Source: Segatella maculosa DSM 19339 = JCM 15638
Lineage (GTDB): Bacteria > Bacteroidota > Bacteroidia > Bacteroidales > Bacteroidaceae
Direction of reading: 5' to 3'
Length of the DNA stretch: 64,000 nt
NCBI RefSeq assembly: GCF_000382385.1
Contig: NZ_KB908321.1
Span: 124,001-188,000, forward strand
Each line of letters opens with the position of its first letter. Position 1 is the first letter of the stretch. Shown here piece by piece: positions 16,724-26,031 of the stretch. Made by a program: the position numbers and the translations under genes. The notes beneath the pieces are model-generated. The model was not told where the DNA came from. It saw only the letters and a list, made by a program, of their open reading frames with translations, and ran no database searches.

Positions 16724-16945
16724 ATCCATGGAGGAAGATAGTTTCCTTTTACATTTTTTAGCTTCGCCCGCGGGCGACGAACGTTTCTTTCACTTTTTTT
16801 TATCATCGCCCGTGGGCGACGAGCGTTCCTTTTACATTTTTTATCATCGTCCGCGGGCGAAGAACGTTCTTTTTGCATTTTTTAGCTTCGCCCGCGGGCG
16901 AAGAGCATTCTTTTTCTATTTTACTATCATCTGCCGTGTTGGACG
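16724..16945. repeat. Tandem palindromic array, 41-bp step, in a divergent promoter region
   Basis: Cores CGCCCGCGGGCG, CGCCCGTGGGCG, CGTCCGCGGGCG and CGCCCGCGGGCG begin at 16765, 16807, 16848 and 16889 (steps 42, 41, 41). Linkers are T-rich (TTTTTACATTTTTT and variants). Degenerate units can be seen at about 16724 and 16930. It lies between the divergent promoters of the ABC-F operon and fmt and fills most of the 390-bp gap. Confidence 0.9.
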
Positions 16946-16998
16946 ATCGTAGTTTTAAAAGTGACGAATGAATGTTAGGGATATCAGAAGAATTTTAT

Positions 16999-17006
16999 TA
17001 CTTTTG
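16999..17006 (+). promoter_or_regulatory. -7 box of the fmt promoter
   Basis: TACTTTTG ends 20 bp before the fmt ATG. No clean TTTG is seen at the -33 position. Confidence 0.6.
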
Positions 17007-17026
17007 CGTGACAAACGACGAATGGA

Positions 17027-18007
17027 ATGGAAAAAGAAGAATTGAGATTAGTCTTTATGGGCACACCTGAATTTGCCGTGGCAACGCTTCGACGACTTGT
17101 AGAAGGCGGATATAACGTGGTGGCCGTAGTTACACAACCCGACAAACCGGTAGGTCGGCATCAAGAACAGCTACAACCTTCGGCGGTGAAGCAGTTTGCT
17201 TTGGCACATGGGTTGCCGGTGTTGCAGCCCGTGAAAATGAAAGACCCTGCTTTTGTCGAAGAACTGCGAGGCTATAAAGCCGACTTACAAGTGGTGGTTG
17301 CATATCGCATGCTGCCCGAAGTGGTATGGAATATGCCCCGTTTCGGCACATTCAATGTGCATGCAGCACTGTTGCCGCAATACAGAGGGGCTGCGCCGAT
17401 CAATTGGGCTGTCATCAACGGGGAGACCGAAACGGGCGTCACAACCTTCTTCCTTGACAAGGATATTGACACGGGACGCGTCATCATGCAAAGGCGTTTC
17501 CCGATTCCTGACGAAGCAGATGTGGCGTATGTGTATGACGGATTGATGACTTTAGGAGCCGATGTTGCAATTGAAACCATTGATGAAATACTTGAATGTG
17601 GTGGCAAAATAGATGGTATCGAGCAGGCAGATTTGGCATTGTCTGCCGGGAATGAATTGAAACCGGCACCAAAAATATTCAAGGAAACCTGTTTGATTGA
17701 CTGGAATCTGCCGGCAAAGAGAGTTTATGATTTCATTCGGGGACTGAGTCCTTATCCCGGAAGTTGGACGAATATGGAAGAGAATGGGAAACAATCCGTG
17801 CTCAAGATATTCAAGACCGCGAAAACAAGCGAGGACATGGAAGCCGAAGTTGGCACGGTGAGGAGCGAGAAGAATCGTCTTTACGTGAGATGTGGAGATG
17901 CGTGGTTGGAGATTTTAGAACTGCAGATGGCCGGAAAGAAGCGTATGTGTGCACGTGATTTCCTGAATGGAATGCGCGATAAATCTTTTCGGATACTTAC
18001 AAAGTAG
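17027..18007 (+). CDS. fmt: Methionyl-tRNA formyltransferase
   Basis: Fmt adds a formyl group from 10-formyltetrahydrofolate to initiator methionyl-tRNA. The 326-residue protein opens LRLVFMGTPEFAV, has the catalytic region FNVHAALLPQYRGAAPINW with the conserved Asn and His and the downstream aspartate in TFFLDKDIDTG, and the C-terminal oligonucleotide-binding domain starting near residue 205 (IDWNLPAKRVYDFIRGLSP). Length is typical. A promoter box lies just upstream. It is followed by the YrdC-like gene, which also has its own promoter at the end of fmt. Confidence 0.97.
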   Translation: MEKEELRLVFMGTPEFAVATLRRLVEGGYNVVAVVTQPDKPVGRHQEQLQPSAVKQFALAHGLPVLQPVKMKDPAFVEELRGYKADLQVVVAYRMLPEVVWNMPRFGTFNVHAALLPQYRGAAPINWAVINGETETGVTTFFLDKDIDTGRVIMQRRFPIPDEADVAYVYDGLMTLGADVAIETIDEILECGGKIDGIEQADLALSAGNELKPAPKIFKETCLIDWNLPAKRVYDFIRGLSPYPGSWTNMEENGKQSVLKIFKTAKTSEDMEAEVGTVRSEKNRLYVRCGDAWLEILELQMAGKKRMCARDFLNGMRDKSFRILTK

Positions 18008-18016
18008 GACGTGGAA

Positions 18017-18048
18017 TTTGGAAAACCGGAAAATAAACGTTACTTTTG
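18017..18048 (+). promoter_or_regulatory. Promoter of the YrdC-like gene
   Basis: TTTG (18017-18020), 20-bp spacer, TACTTTTG (18041-18048). It lies downstream of an in-frame ATG at 18011 and therefore supports the later start at 18074. Confidence 0.82.
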
Positions 18049-18073
18049 CGAATTGAAGAACAAAACCCGAATA

Positions 18074-18643
18074 ATGACAAGAGAAGAAGATATCAAGAAG
18101 GCCATTCAGTGTATGCGAAAAGGCGGCGTGATTCTTTATCCGACAGATACGGTATGGGGAATTGGCTGCGATGCAACTAATAAGGAAGCGGTGGCCAAGG
18201 TCTATTCCATTAAACAGCGCGATGATTCAAAGGCACTGATTTGCTTGGTTGACTCGGAAGCACGCTTACAACGTTATTTCAGAAATGTGCCCAATGTGGC
18301 TTGGGATTTATTGGAAGCTGCCATGAAACCTACGACTGTGATTTTGGATGATGCGGTGAACGTGGCTGAAAACTTAGTGGCAGAAGATGGAAGTTTAGCC
18401 ATGCGCATCACGTCGGAGCCTTTCAGTAAAGAACTTTGTTATAGATTCCAAAAGCCGATTGTCAGTACCAGTGCCAACGTGAGTGGCGAACCTGCTGCCT
18501 CTAATTATGAAGATATCAGCGATGTTATACTCAATGCTGTCGATTATGTGTGTTGGAGTCGCCGGCAGGAGCATAAGCCTCATACGCCGAGCTCGATCGT
18601 CAAACTGGGAAGAAACGGAGAGGTTGCTGTAATCCGAAAATAG
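18074..18643 (+). CDS. Sua5/YciO/YrdC-family protein (threonylcarbamoyl-AMP synthase type)
   Basis: Members make threonylcarbamoyl-AMP from threonine, bicarbonate and ATP for the t6A modification of tRNAs reading ANN codons. The 189-residue protein has the family signature GGVILYPTDTVWGIGCDA, KQRDDSKALICLV, and the STSANVSGEPA motif. It is a short, single-domain type without the extra Sua5 domain. A start at 18011 is possible by frame alone, but the promoter at 18017-18048 rules it out. The presence of TrmO (33731-34414), which methylates t6A, fits the same modification pathway. YciO-type paralogues without this activity exist, so exact activity is probable, not proven. Confidence 0.88.
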   Translation: MTREEDIKKAIQCMRKGGVILYPTDTVWGIGCDATNKEAVAKVYSIKQRDDSKALICLVDSEARLQRYFRNVPNVAWDLLEAAMKPTTVILDDAVNVAENLVAEDGSLAMRITSEPFSKELCYRFQKPIVSTSANVSGEPAASNYEDISDVILNAVDYVCWSRRQEHKPHTPSSIVKLGRNGEVAVIRK

Positions 18644-18668
18644 TTTTGTAAACAAACAGGTTTTAGAA

Positions 18669-20444
18669 TTGAAGATTTCTGATTTGAGAAAATGGAGCAA
18701 GGAGCATCTGTCAGACAGACAGCTGACGCTCATCTTGTCCTTTGTCATAGGGCTTTTTGCTTCAGTGGCAGGTTTTGTGCTGCATAGTATCATCAAGGAA
18801 ATTCAGCAGTTGCTTACAGCTGGTTTCGATACTACGACCTTTAACTGGCTTTATTTGATTTTCCCTATTGTGGGTATCTATTTGACATCACTGTTTATCA
18901 AGTATGTTGTCAAGGATAATATCTCGCATGGTATCACACGGGTACTTTATGCCATTGCCACCAAGCGATCTCAATTGAAAGCGCATAACTGTTGGACATC
19001 GGTCATTGCTTCCAGTATAACCATTGGATTTGGTGGTTCGGTGGGAGCTGAGGCTCCTATTGTGCTCACCGGGTCGGCCATAGGTAGCAGTTTGGGAAGG
19101 CTCTTTAAGATGGAACCTCGCACGGTGATGTTGTTGGTGGGTTGTGGTGCTTCAGCTGCAATAGCGGGTATTTTCAAGGCACCGATAGCAGGTTTGGTGT
19201 TCACGCTTGAAGTATTGATGCTCGATTTGACAATGGCGTCATTGCTTCCGATATTGATAGCGAGCGTCACTGCCACATGTTTTAGTTATATTTTCGTAGG
19301 TAGTGATTCGCTGTTCACTTACCATATGGATATGGCATGGGATATCCAACGCGTCCCACCATATATTATATTAGGCGTTTTTTGCGGGCTTGTCGGTCTT
19401 TATTTCATGCGTACAATGACGGTGTGTGAAAACATGTTTGCAGGCATGAAACGTTTTCCTTATCTGCGACTTATCATTGGTGGGGTAATGTTGAGCGTGC
19501 TGATATTCATGTTTCCGTCGCTCTATGGCGAGGGATATAGTGCTATCAATATTTTTTTGGACGGGAAGACCATAGACGATTGGGGACAAGTGATGAACGG
19601 ATCAATGTTTTATGGGCATGGCAATCTGTTGGTGGTGTATGTAGGACTGGTAGTCCTCACTAAAGTATTTGCAACGTCGGCAACCAATGGAGCTGGAGGT
19701 TGTGGAGGAACTTTTGCTCCTTCATTGTTTATAGGGGGCTTTGCTGGTTTCTTCTTTGCCCGTATTTGGAATATATATCAAGTGGGAGTTTATGTTCCAG
19801 AGAAGAATTTCGCACTCATGGGTATGGCCGGGGTAATGGCCGGAGTAATGCAGGCTCCTCTTACCGGTATATTCCTGATTGCAGAACTGACGGGAGGTTA
19901 TCAGCTTTTCATACCATTGATGATAGTTTGCATCTGTGCTTATTTAACGATTAATGTTTTTGAGCAGCATAGTATTTATGGAATGCGTTTGGCCCGTGAA
20001 GGTAAATTGCTGACACATCATACGGATCAGGCTATTCTGACATTGATGAGTTTAGATAGTATCATCGATCGGCAATTTACATCGGTTACCCCTGACATGC
20101 CACTTGGCAAGTTGATCAATGCCATCAGTAAAAGTCATACTAGTTTTCTGCCTGTCTTGGATAATGCAGGGACTTTGCTTGGAGAAGTGGATATTACCAA
20201 GATACGCCATATTATGTTTCGGTCGGAATTGTATAATCGTTTCACGGTCAAAGATATTATGACTCCGGTGCCAACAACGCTGGTGAAGGAGGATAAAATG
20301 ATAGATGTGATGCATAAATTCGAGGCTGCCAATTGTAATTATCTGCCCGTAGTCGATTTAAATAATCGTCTGAAAGGCTATGTGTCAAGGACACGTATGT
20401 ATAGCATGTATAGACATCTAGTGGCAGACTTTAGTTCCGAGTGA
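18669..20444 (+). CDS. ClC-family chloride channel or antiporter with CBS pair
   Basis: The 591-residue protein has about 10-12 membrane spans followed by two CBS domains (about residues 465-590, including FTVKDIMTPVPTTL). The ClC filter segments are visible: GGSVGAEAPIV, whose glutamate takes the place of the gating glutamate, and GGTFAPSLFIGG. Retained glutamate suggests a Cl-/H+ exchanger rather than an open channel. There is no ATG near the beginning; the best start is TTG at 18669, directly before the polar N-terminus KISDLRKWSKEHLS, 25 bp after the YrdC-like gene. CBS pairs usually sense adenine nucleotides. Confidence 0.9.
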   Translation: MKISDLRKWSKEHLSDRQLTLILSFVIGLFASVAGFVLHSIIKEIQQLLTAGFDTTTFNWLYLIFPIVGIYLTSLFIKYVVKDNISHGITRVLYAIATKRSQLKAHNCWTSVIASSITIGFGGSVGAEAPIVLTGSAIGSSLGRLFKMEPRTVMLLVGCGASAAIAGIFKAPIAGLVFTLEVLMLDLTMASLLPILIASVTATCFSYIFVGSDSLFTYHMDMAWDIQRVPPYIILGVFCGLVGLYFMRTMTVCENMFAGMKRFPYLRLIIGGVMLSVLIFMFPSLYGEGYSAINIFLDGKTIDDWGQVMNGSMFYGHGNLLVVYVGLVVLTKVFATSATNGAGGCGGTFAPSLFIGGFAGFFFARIWNIYQVGVYVPEKNFALMGMAGVMAGVMQAPLTGIFLIAELTGGYQLFIPLMIVCICAYLTINVFEQHSIYGMRLAREGKLLTHHTDQAILTLMSLDSIIDRQFTSVTPDMPLGKLINAISKSHTSFLPVLDNAGTLLGEVDITKIRHIMFRSELYNRFTVKDIMTPVPTTLVKEDKMIDVMHKFEAANCNYLPVVDLNNRLKGYVSRTRMYSMYRHLVADFSSE

Positions 20445-20463
20445 TAAATTTGTCAAGGAAAAA

Positions 20464-20495
20464 TTTGCAAAAATCATGGAAATATGATATCTTTG
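20464..20495 (+). promoter_or_regulatory. Promoter of the ROK kinase gene
   Basis: TTTG (20464-20467), 20-bp spacer, TATCTTTG (20488-20495), 50 bp before the ATG at 20546. Confidence 0.82.
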
Positions 20496-20545
20496 TCTGT
20501 AGTTTATCACTATCAATTTTGAAAAATACTATTTAATGTAAGAAT

Positions 20546-21526
20546 ATGGCTACGAATGAAATTATTAAACCGTATGTAATCGGACTTGATTTAGGCGGTA
20601 CGAACTCTGTATTTGGTATTGTGGATTCCCGTGGAGAGATTAAGGCGACCACTGCAATAAAGACACAGGGCTATGAAAAAGTAGAAGATTATGTTAATGC
20701 TGCTGTTGAAGCACTGAACATCATTATAGATCAGGTTGGCGGAATTGATACAATCAAGGCGATGGGCATTGGTGCACCAAATGGCAACTATTATACGGGC
20801 ACAATAGAATTTGCTCCAAATCTTTCTTGGGGGCATAGTGGTATTGTTCCTTTGGCTGAGATGTTCAGTAAACGGTTGGGTGGTATTCCTGTGGGACTTA
20901 CCAATGATGCGAATGCAGCGGCTATCGGAGAGATGACTTACGGTGTAGCACGTGGTATGAAGAACTTCATCGTTATAACTTTGGGAACAGGTGTTGGCTC
21001 GGGTATTGTTATCAATGGTCAGATGGTTTATGGCAGCGATGGTTTTGCCGGTGAGTTGGGACATACGACAATGCGACCTAATGATGGCCGCCTTTGTGGT
21101 TGTGGGCGTAAGGGTTGCTTGGAGGCTTACTGTTCAGCAACGGGCGTTGCTCGTACGGCACGTGAATTCCTCAGTACCAGCGATGAACCCTCTCTGCTTC
21201 GTGATATGAATGCAGATGACATTACATCCTTGGATGTCAGTATAGCTGCGAGTAAAGGTGATGCTTTGGCAAATCGTGTCTATGAATTTACAGGAGAAAT
21301 GCTTGGAGAGTCTTGTGCGAACTTTGCAGTGTTCTCAAGTCCAGAGGCATTCATTTTCTTTGGAGGTTTGACCAAAGCGGGTGATTTGCTGATGAAACCG
21401 CTTGTTGAAAGTTATAACAGACATATACTTCCAGTGTTTAAGAATAAAGCTAAGTTTTTGATCAGTGGCTTAGAAGGTTCTAGTGCGGCAGTTCTTGGTG
21501 CCAGTGCAATTGGTTGGGAATTATAA
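20546..21526 (+). CDS. ROK-family sugar kinase (glucokinase-like)
   Basis: The 326-residue protein opens with the phosphate-binding loop GLDLGGTNSVFGIVD, has the catalytic region LTNDANAAAIGE, the ROK signature around GTGVGSGIVINGQ, and the zinc-binding cluster CGCGRKGCLE. No DNA-binding domain is present, so it is an enzyme rather than a ROK repressor. It probably phosphorylates glucose or a similar hexose; the exact sugar cannot be read from sequence. It has its own promoter and a terminator straight after it. From here to 27261 the sequence is visibly more AT-rich than the flanks. Confidence 0.9.
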   Translation: MATNEIIKPYVIGLDLGGTNSVFGIVDSRGEIKATTAIKTQGYEKVEDYVNAAVEALNIIIDQVGGIDTIKAMGIGAPNGNYYTGTIEFAPNLSWGHSGIVPLAEMFSKRLGGIPVGLTNDANAAAIGEMTYGVARGMKNFIVITLGTGVGSGIVINGQMVYGSDGFAGELGHTTMRPNDGRLCGCGRKGCLEAYCSATGVARTAREFLSTSDEPSLLRDMNADDITSLDVSIAASKGDALANRVYEFTGEMLGESCANFAVFSSPEAFIFFGGLTKAGDLLMKPLVESYNRHILPVFKNKAKFLISGLEGSSAAVLGASAIGWEL

Positions 21527-21540
21527 TTTTTTCATATTTA

Positions 21541-21571
21541 GGCAGATGACTTTTGTAATCTGCCCTTTTTT
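21541..21571 (+). terminator. Terminator of the ROK gene, overlapping the next promoter
   Basis: GGCAGAT (21541-21547) pairs with ATCTGCC (21558-21564), followed by a T run at 21566-21571. The loop contains the TTTG of the next gene's promoter. Confidence 0.85.
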
Positions 21572-21582
21572 GTTTAACTTTG
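21552..21582 (+). promoter_or_regulatory. Promoter of the LysE-family gene
   Basis: TTTG (21552-21555), 19-bp spacer, TAACTTTG (21575-21582). Transcription should begin near 21587-21590, only a few bases before the possible start codons at 21592 and 21598. Confidence 0.85.
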
Positions 21583-21597
21583 TACCCTGTTATGGAT

Positions 21598-22284
21598 ATG
21601 TCATTTCCTTTTCAGATAAATATTTTGGAATTCATATTCAAGGGTATCTTGATAGGAATTCTTACATCTGCACCAATGGGACCAGTAGGTATACTTTGTA
21701 TTAATCGCACTCTTAAGAAAGGTCGTTGGTTTGGTTTTGTCACAGGGGTTGGTGCAGCTATGAGTGATTTAATCTACGCGGTATTAACGGGGGTGGGAAT
21801 GAGTTTTGTTATTGATTTTGTTAATAATCCTAACACAAAATTCTATCTTCAGATTTTTGGTGGAGTGCTAATATTGCTATTTGGGATTTATAGTTATCGC
21901 AGCAATCCTATGCAAAACGCTCATCCAAGTAATGGGAACGGACGAGGTACGTTGTGGCATAATGCTTTGACAGCTTTTGCAGTTACATTTAGTAATTTAT
22001 TAATTGTTCCATACTTCATGATGCTCTTTGCTCTCTTTGCTTTTGTAATACCTGACCATAAGATAGAAATGTGTATAGGGTATGCAAGTGTGTTATTTGG
22101 TGCATTGTTGTGGTGGTATGGGTTAACATGGCTTGTCGATAAAATTAGAACGAAATTTGATGATAATGGAATCGTCATTATAAACAAGGTAATTGGTAGT
22201 GTAGTCATCATCTTTTCGCTGATAGCTCTTATCGGTACAATCTTTAATTTATATCATCTTCCAGAGTTTGCATCTTTAAGATAA
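21598..22284 (+). CDS. LysE-family amino-acid exporter
   Basis: The 228-residue protein has six predicted membrane spans and the family opening GILIGILTSAPMGPVGILCINRTL, with later spans at IFGGVLILLFGIYSY and the C-terminal VIGSVVIIFSLIALIGT. LysE/RhtB-type proteins export basic amino acids, homoserine or related small molecules; the substrate here is unknown. The upstream promoter places the RNA start so close that only the ATG codons at 21592 or 21598 are possible, giving a nearly leaderless message. It starts a run of closely spaced genes to 27261. Confidence 0.85.
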   Translation: MSFPFQINILEFIFKGILIGILTSAPMGPVGILCINRTLKKGRWFGFVTGVGAAMSDLIYAVLTGVGMSFVIDFVNNPNTKFYLQIFGGVLILLFGIYSYRSNPMQNAHPSNGNGRGTLWHNALTAFAVTFSNLLIVPYFMMLFALFAFVIPDHKIEMCIGYASVLFGALLWWYGLTWLVDKIRTKFDDNGIVIINKVIGSVVIIFSLIALIGTIFNLYHLPEFASLR

Positions 22285-22311
22285 GCTTGTTAAACAACAA
22301 AAAGTAAAGAA

Positions 22312-22863
22312 ATGTTTATAGCAAAAGAATTAAGAAAGAAGTCTATTGCTGAATATCTATTATATATGTGGCAGATGGAAGATATAATTCGTGCAATGGG
22401 TTGTTCCCTTCCATTGATCCGAAAAGCATATATTAGTAAGTTTTCCGGTTATACAAATGAGCAGAAAGAGGCTGAATTAGATTGGTTTGGTAATCTTATT
22501 CGCATGATGAATGAAGAAGGAAAGCGTGAGCAAGGTCATTTAGATGTCAATACAATCATAATCAAAGATATGCTCGACCTTCACAATCGACTATTGCAGA
22601 GTAATAAGTTTCCTATCTATAATGCTGAATATTACAAAGTCCTTCCTTTTATTGTTGAGTTACGTAATAAGGAAAATAAGGAAGTGAGTGAGATAGAAAT
22701 TTGTTTGGATGCACTTTATGGAATAATGATGTTGCGAATGCAGCAGAAGGATGTGTCACCGGATACGGAACATGCTATCAAGGAAATCTCTACTTTTATT
22801 GGTCTTTTGAGTGATTATTATATAAAAGATGAGACAGAAGGTCTGAATTTTGGTGATGAATAA
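22312..22863 (+). CDS. DUF4924 family protein
   Basis: The 183-residue protein (MFIAKELRKKSIAEYLLYMWQ, later GYTNEQKEAELDWFGNLIRMM) matches the Bacteroidota family DUF4924. It is largely helical, without signal peptide or membrane span, so cytosolic. No function is known to me. It lies 27 bp after the LysE-type gene and 30 bp before the dTDP-rhamnose gene, so it is likely in the same transcript. Confidence 0.85.
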   Translation: MFIAKELRKKSIAEYLLYMWQMEDIIRAMGCSLPLIRKAYISKFSGYTNEQKEAELDWFGNLIRMMNEEGKREQGHLDVNTIIIKDMLDLHNRLLQSNKFPIYNAEYYKVLPFIVELRNKENKEVSEIEICLDALYGIMMLRMQQKDVSPDTEHAIKEISTFIGLLSDYYIKDETEGLNFGDE

Positions 22864-22893
22864 TTTTGTATCATAACGTAAAATGGCTGATAT

Positions 22894-23766
22894 ATGAATA
22901 TTTTAGTTACGGGTGCAAATGGACAGTTGGGCCATAAGATACAGCAGGTCTCTAAGAATGGGCACGACAATTATATCTTCACAGATATTTGTGAGGGCTA
23001 TCAGAATTTAGATATAACTAATCTTGGTGATATTCGTGAAACTGTGAGGTTGTATGATGTGAAATGTATCATTAATTGTGCAGCATGGACGAATGTCGAT
23101 GCAGCAGAAACAGCTGGTGACATAGTTGAAATATTGAATGCAACGGCACCTGAGAATCTGGCAAAAGTAATGAAAGATGTTGGTGGATCTTTAATTCATA
23201 TCAGTTCTGACTATGTTTTTGGAGGTAATCCCTATAATACACCCTGCAGGGAAGAACAAAAAGGGACTCCTACGGGTATTTATGGTTTGACCAAATTGCA
23301 TGGAGAGCAAAGAATTCAAGCTACTGGTGTAAAACATCTTATTATCAGGACAGCCTGGCTTTACTCTGAATTTGGAAATAACTTTGTCAAGACAATGCTG
23401 AACTTGACTGCGACAAAACCTCAGTTAAAAGTAGTTTTCGACCAATGTGGGACACCGACTTATGCCGGTGATTTGGCAGATGTAATTTTCTATATCATTG
23501 AGAATCGTAAACTTGATGGCAATGAAGGAATATATCATTTCAGCAATGAAGGTGTTTGCTCATGGTTTGATTTTGCAAAGAAAATTGCAGAAATTGCAGG
23601 TCATATAGATTGTGATATACAGCCATGTCATAGTAATGAATTTCCGAGTCAGGTTATTAGACCTGCCTATTCAGTGCTTGACAAGACTAAAATCAAAGAG
23701 ACCTTTGGCATTAAAATCCCATATTGGACAGATAGTCTGAAGAAATGTATGGCTGAGCTGGTCTGA
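22894..23766 (+). CDS. rfbD: dTDP-4-dehydrorhamnose reductase
   Basis: RfbD makes dTDP-L-rhamnose by NAD(P)H reduction of dTDP-4-keto-L-rhamnose, the last step of rhamnose donor synthesis for surface glycans. The 290-residue protein is a short-chain dehydrogenase of the extended type: ILVTGANGQLGHKIQ is the nucleotide loop, NCAAWTNVDAAE the substrate stretch, and YGLTKLHGE carries the catalytic Tyr-x-x-x-Lys. Length is typical. rfbA, rfbB and rfbC are not next to it; only DUF4924 and prfC are, an arrangement I believe recurs in Bacteroidales. Unrelated to the rhamnose breakdown genes at 36-42 kb, which act on free rhamnose. Confidence 0.93.
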   Translation: MNILVTGANGQLGHKIQQVSKNGHDNYIFTDICEGYQNLDITNLGDIRETVRLYDVKCIINCAAWTNVDAAETAGDIVEILNATAPENLAKVMKDVGGSLIHISSDYVFGGNPYNTPCREEQKGTPTGIYGLTKLHGEQRIQATGVKHLIIRTAWLYSEFGNNFVKTMLNLTATKPQLKVVFDQCGTPTYAGDLADVIFYIIENRKLDGNEGIYHFSNEGVCSWFDFAKKIAEIAGHIDCDIQPCHSNEFPSQVIRPAYSVLDKTKIKETFGIKIPYWTDSLKKCMAELV

Positions 23767-23809
23767 AATGTCAATGTAAAAAGTTAAGCAGATTATCAGG
23801 ATTATAGCT

Positions 23810-25396
23810 ATGAACGAAATACAAAGAAGACGAACTTTTGCTATTATTTCTCATCCGGATGCCGGTAAAACGACATTGACAGAGAAGTTTTTGCTTTTCG
23901 GTGGGCAGATACAGGTTGCCGGTGCTGTAAAAAGTAATAAGATTCGTAAGACAGCCACCTCAGATTGGATGGATATTGAGAAGCAACGTGGCATCTCAGT
24001 GTCTACATCTGTAATGGAATTTGACTATCTTCCTGATGACGAAACCGGAGATACCTATAAGGTCAACATCCTTGATACACCTGGACACCAAGATTTTGCC
24101 GAGGATACTTATCGAACATTGACGGCTGTTGACTCAGCCATCATTGTAGTTGATAGTGCAAAGGGAGTAGAGGCACAAACTCGGAAGCTGATGGAGGTGT
24201 GTCGTATGCGTAATACTCCGGTAATTATCTTTATTAATAAGATGGACCGTGAAGGTCGTAATCCATTTGATTTGCTTGATGAGCTCGAAGAAGAATTACA
24301 AATCAAGGTACGCCCGTTGTCATGGCCCATTGGTCAAGGTCAACGTTTCAAGGGTGTATATAATATTTATGAGCAGCAGCTTAATCTCTTCATGCCAAAC
24401 AAGCAGCGTGTAACAGAGAAAGCAACAGTTGATATTGCATCGGGTGAACTTGAAGAGAAAGTAGGCGGACGTGAAGCACAACAACTGCGCGACGACCTTG
24501 AATTGGTCAATGGCGTATATTCGGCTTTTGACAAAGAAACTTACCGTAATGCCGAGGTCGCACCTGTTTTCTTTGGCTCTGCTTTGAACAACTTTGGTGT
24601 CCAAGAACTATTGAACTGTTTTGTTGATATAGCTCCGAGTCCAAAGCCAACCAAGGCCGAAGAGCGTATGGTTGAGCCGACAGAATCGAAATTCACGGGA
24701 TTTATCTTCAAGATAACAGCCAATATCGATCCCAATCATCGCAGTTGCATCGCCTTTTGTAAAGTATGTTCAGGCAAGTTTGTCCGTAATCAACCTTATC
24801 TGCATGTACGTCAGGGGAAGACGGTTCGGTTCTCTTCGCCTACTCAGTTTATGGCACAACGTAAGAGCACTGTCGAAGAAGCCTATCCCGGTGATATCGT
24901 TGGTCTCCCGGATAACGGTATCTTTAAGATTGGTGATACGTTGACAGAAGGCGAACTGCTTCATTTCCGTGGCTTACCCAGTTTCTCTCCATTGCTGTTC
25001 AAGTATATAGAAAATGATGACCCCATGAAGAGCAAACAATTCCAGAAAGGACTTGAGCAGTTGATGGACGAGGGTGTTGCTCAGTTGTTCGTCAATCAAT
25101 TCAATGGTCGCAGGATTGTCGGAACGGTAGGTCAGTTACAGTTCGAAGTTATTCAGTATCGTTTGGAACATGAATACAATGCCAAATGCCGTTGGGAGCC
25201 CGTTCACTTGCATAAGGCTTGTTGGGTTGAAGCGAGTGACGCAGAGGACTTGGATAATTTCAAGAAGCGAAAATATCAATATATGGCCAAAGATACGGAA
25301 GGACGTGACGTGTTCCTTGCCGATAGTGGCTATGTCTTGTCAATGGCAAAGCAAGATTTCAAAAACATCAGGTTCCACTTTACGAGTGAATTCTGA
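23810..25396 (+). CDS. prfC: Peptide chain release factor 3
   Basis: RF3 is the GTPase that removes RF1 or RF2 from the ribosome after termination. The 528-residue protein has G1 ([12 protein letters not shown]), the switch II region ([17 protein letters not shown]), G4 ([12 protein letters not shown]), and the domain II and III sequences typical of RF3 rather than EF-G ([27 protein letters not shown]). Length is right. It lies 43 bp after rfbD and 21 bp before the NusG-like gene. Confidence 0.97.
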   Translation: MNEIQRRRTFAIISHPDAGKTTLTEKFLLFGGQIQVAGAVKSNKIRKTATSDWMDIEKQRGISVSTSVMEFDYLPDDETGDTYKVNILDTPGHQDFAEDTYRTLTAVDSAIIVVDSAKGVEAQTRKLMEVCRMRNTPVIIFINKMDREGRNPFDLLDELEEELQIKVRPLSWPIGQGQRFKGVYNIYEQQLNLFMPNKQRVTEKATVDIASGELEEKVGGREAQQLRDDLELVNGVYSAFDKETYRNAEVAPVFFGSALNNFGVQELLNCFVDIAPSPKPTKAEERMVEPTESKFTGFIFKITANIDPNHRSCIAFCKVCSGKFVRNQPYLHVRQGKTVRFSSPTQFMAQRKSTVEEAYPGDIVGLPDNGIFKIGDTLTEGELLHFRGLPSFSPLLFKYIENDDPMKSKQFQKGLEQLMDEGVAQLFVNQFNGRRIVGTVGQLQFEVIQYRLEHEYNAKCRWEPVHLHKACWVEASDAEDLDNFKKRKYQYMAKDTEGRDVFLADSGYVLSMAKQDFKNIRFHFTSEF

Positions 25397-25417
25397 TTTA
25401 TTTCGGGTGGATTACAT

Positions 25418-26008
25418 ATGATGGAAGAAAAGAAGCTGACTACTGAATGCTTAGATGATGCTGCGCAATCCGTATCAGAGTTACGCGATTATTCGCCGTG
25501 GTATGCAATCAAACTCTATACCACACGTCAGAAGGAGGCGGCTGATTACTTCCAGAATAAGGGACTTGAAACGTTCATTCCCGAAGAATACATGGATGTA
25601 GAAGATAAAAACCATGGTGTCAAGCACGTCTTGCGGCCCGTTGTACGCAATCTCATTTTCCTTAAAAAGGAAGGAACTGAGGCAGAGATGCGTAATCTTG
25701 TAACAGCGTCGACACTCAAGATGAGTGTTGTTACAAAAAGCAAAGAAGATAAAAGCTATTATGAAATTCCTGCAACGCAGATGTATGAATTCAGGGCGAT
25801 GTGTAACCCTCAACTCACCATGCGAAAGTATCTGAGCGAAGAACAGGCTCATCTGAAAAAAGGAGATAAAGTTCTTGTGAAACATGGCCCATTGAAAGGA
25901 CTCACGGGAAGACTCGTACGTTCAAACAAGATGTATTATCTGTTGAAGGAAGTTCCCGGCATGGCCATTATGATCAAGGTGACGCGATGGTGTTGTGAAA
26001 AGATATAG
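25418..26008 (+). CDS. NusG-like (UpxY-type) transcription elongation or antitermination factor
   Basis: The 196-residue protein has the NusG N-terminal fold (WYAIKLYTTRQKEAADYFQNKG, then ETFIPEEYM) and a C-terminal KOW module (KKGDKVLVKHGPLKGLTGRLVR). In Bacteroidota such specialised NusG paralogues allow polymerase to read through capsule or other surface-glycan operons. Here no capsule operon follows; instead it sits behind prfC and before a secreted protein. The main NusG usually lies with ribosomal protein genes, so this is most likely the specialised kind. Its target operon is not visible. Start may be either of the two ATGs at 25418 and 25421. Confidence 0.82.
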   Translation: MMEEKKLTTECLDDAAQSVSELRDYSPWYAIKLYTTRQKEAADYFQNKGLETFIPEEYMDVEDKNHGVKHVLRPVVRNLIFLKKEGTEAEMRNLVTASTLKMSVVTKSKEDKSYYEIPATQMYEFRAMCNPQLTMRKYLSEEQAHLKKGDKVLVKHGPLKGLTGRLVRSNKMYYLLKEVPGMAIMIKVTRWCCEKI

Positions 26009-26031
26009 TTAATTTCTAAAAAATACCATAT

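Noticed and set aside
16637..16729. Longer start for the ABC-F gene (ATG at 16729)
   Set aside because: A perfect promoter at 16662-16692 lies inside this extension, and the extra residues do not match the family.
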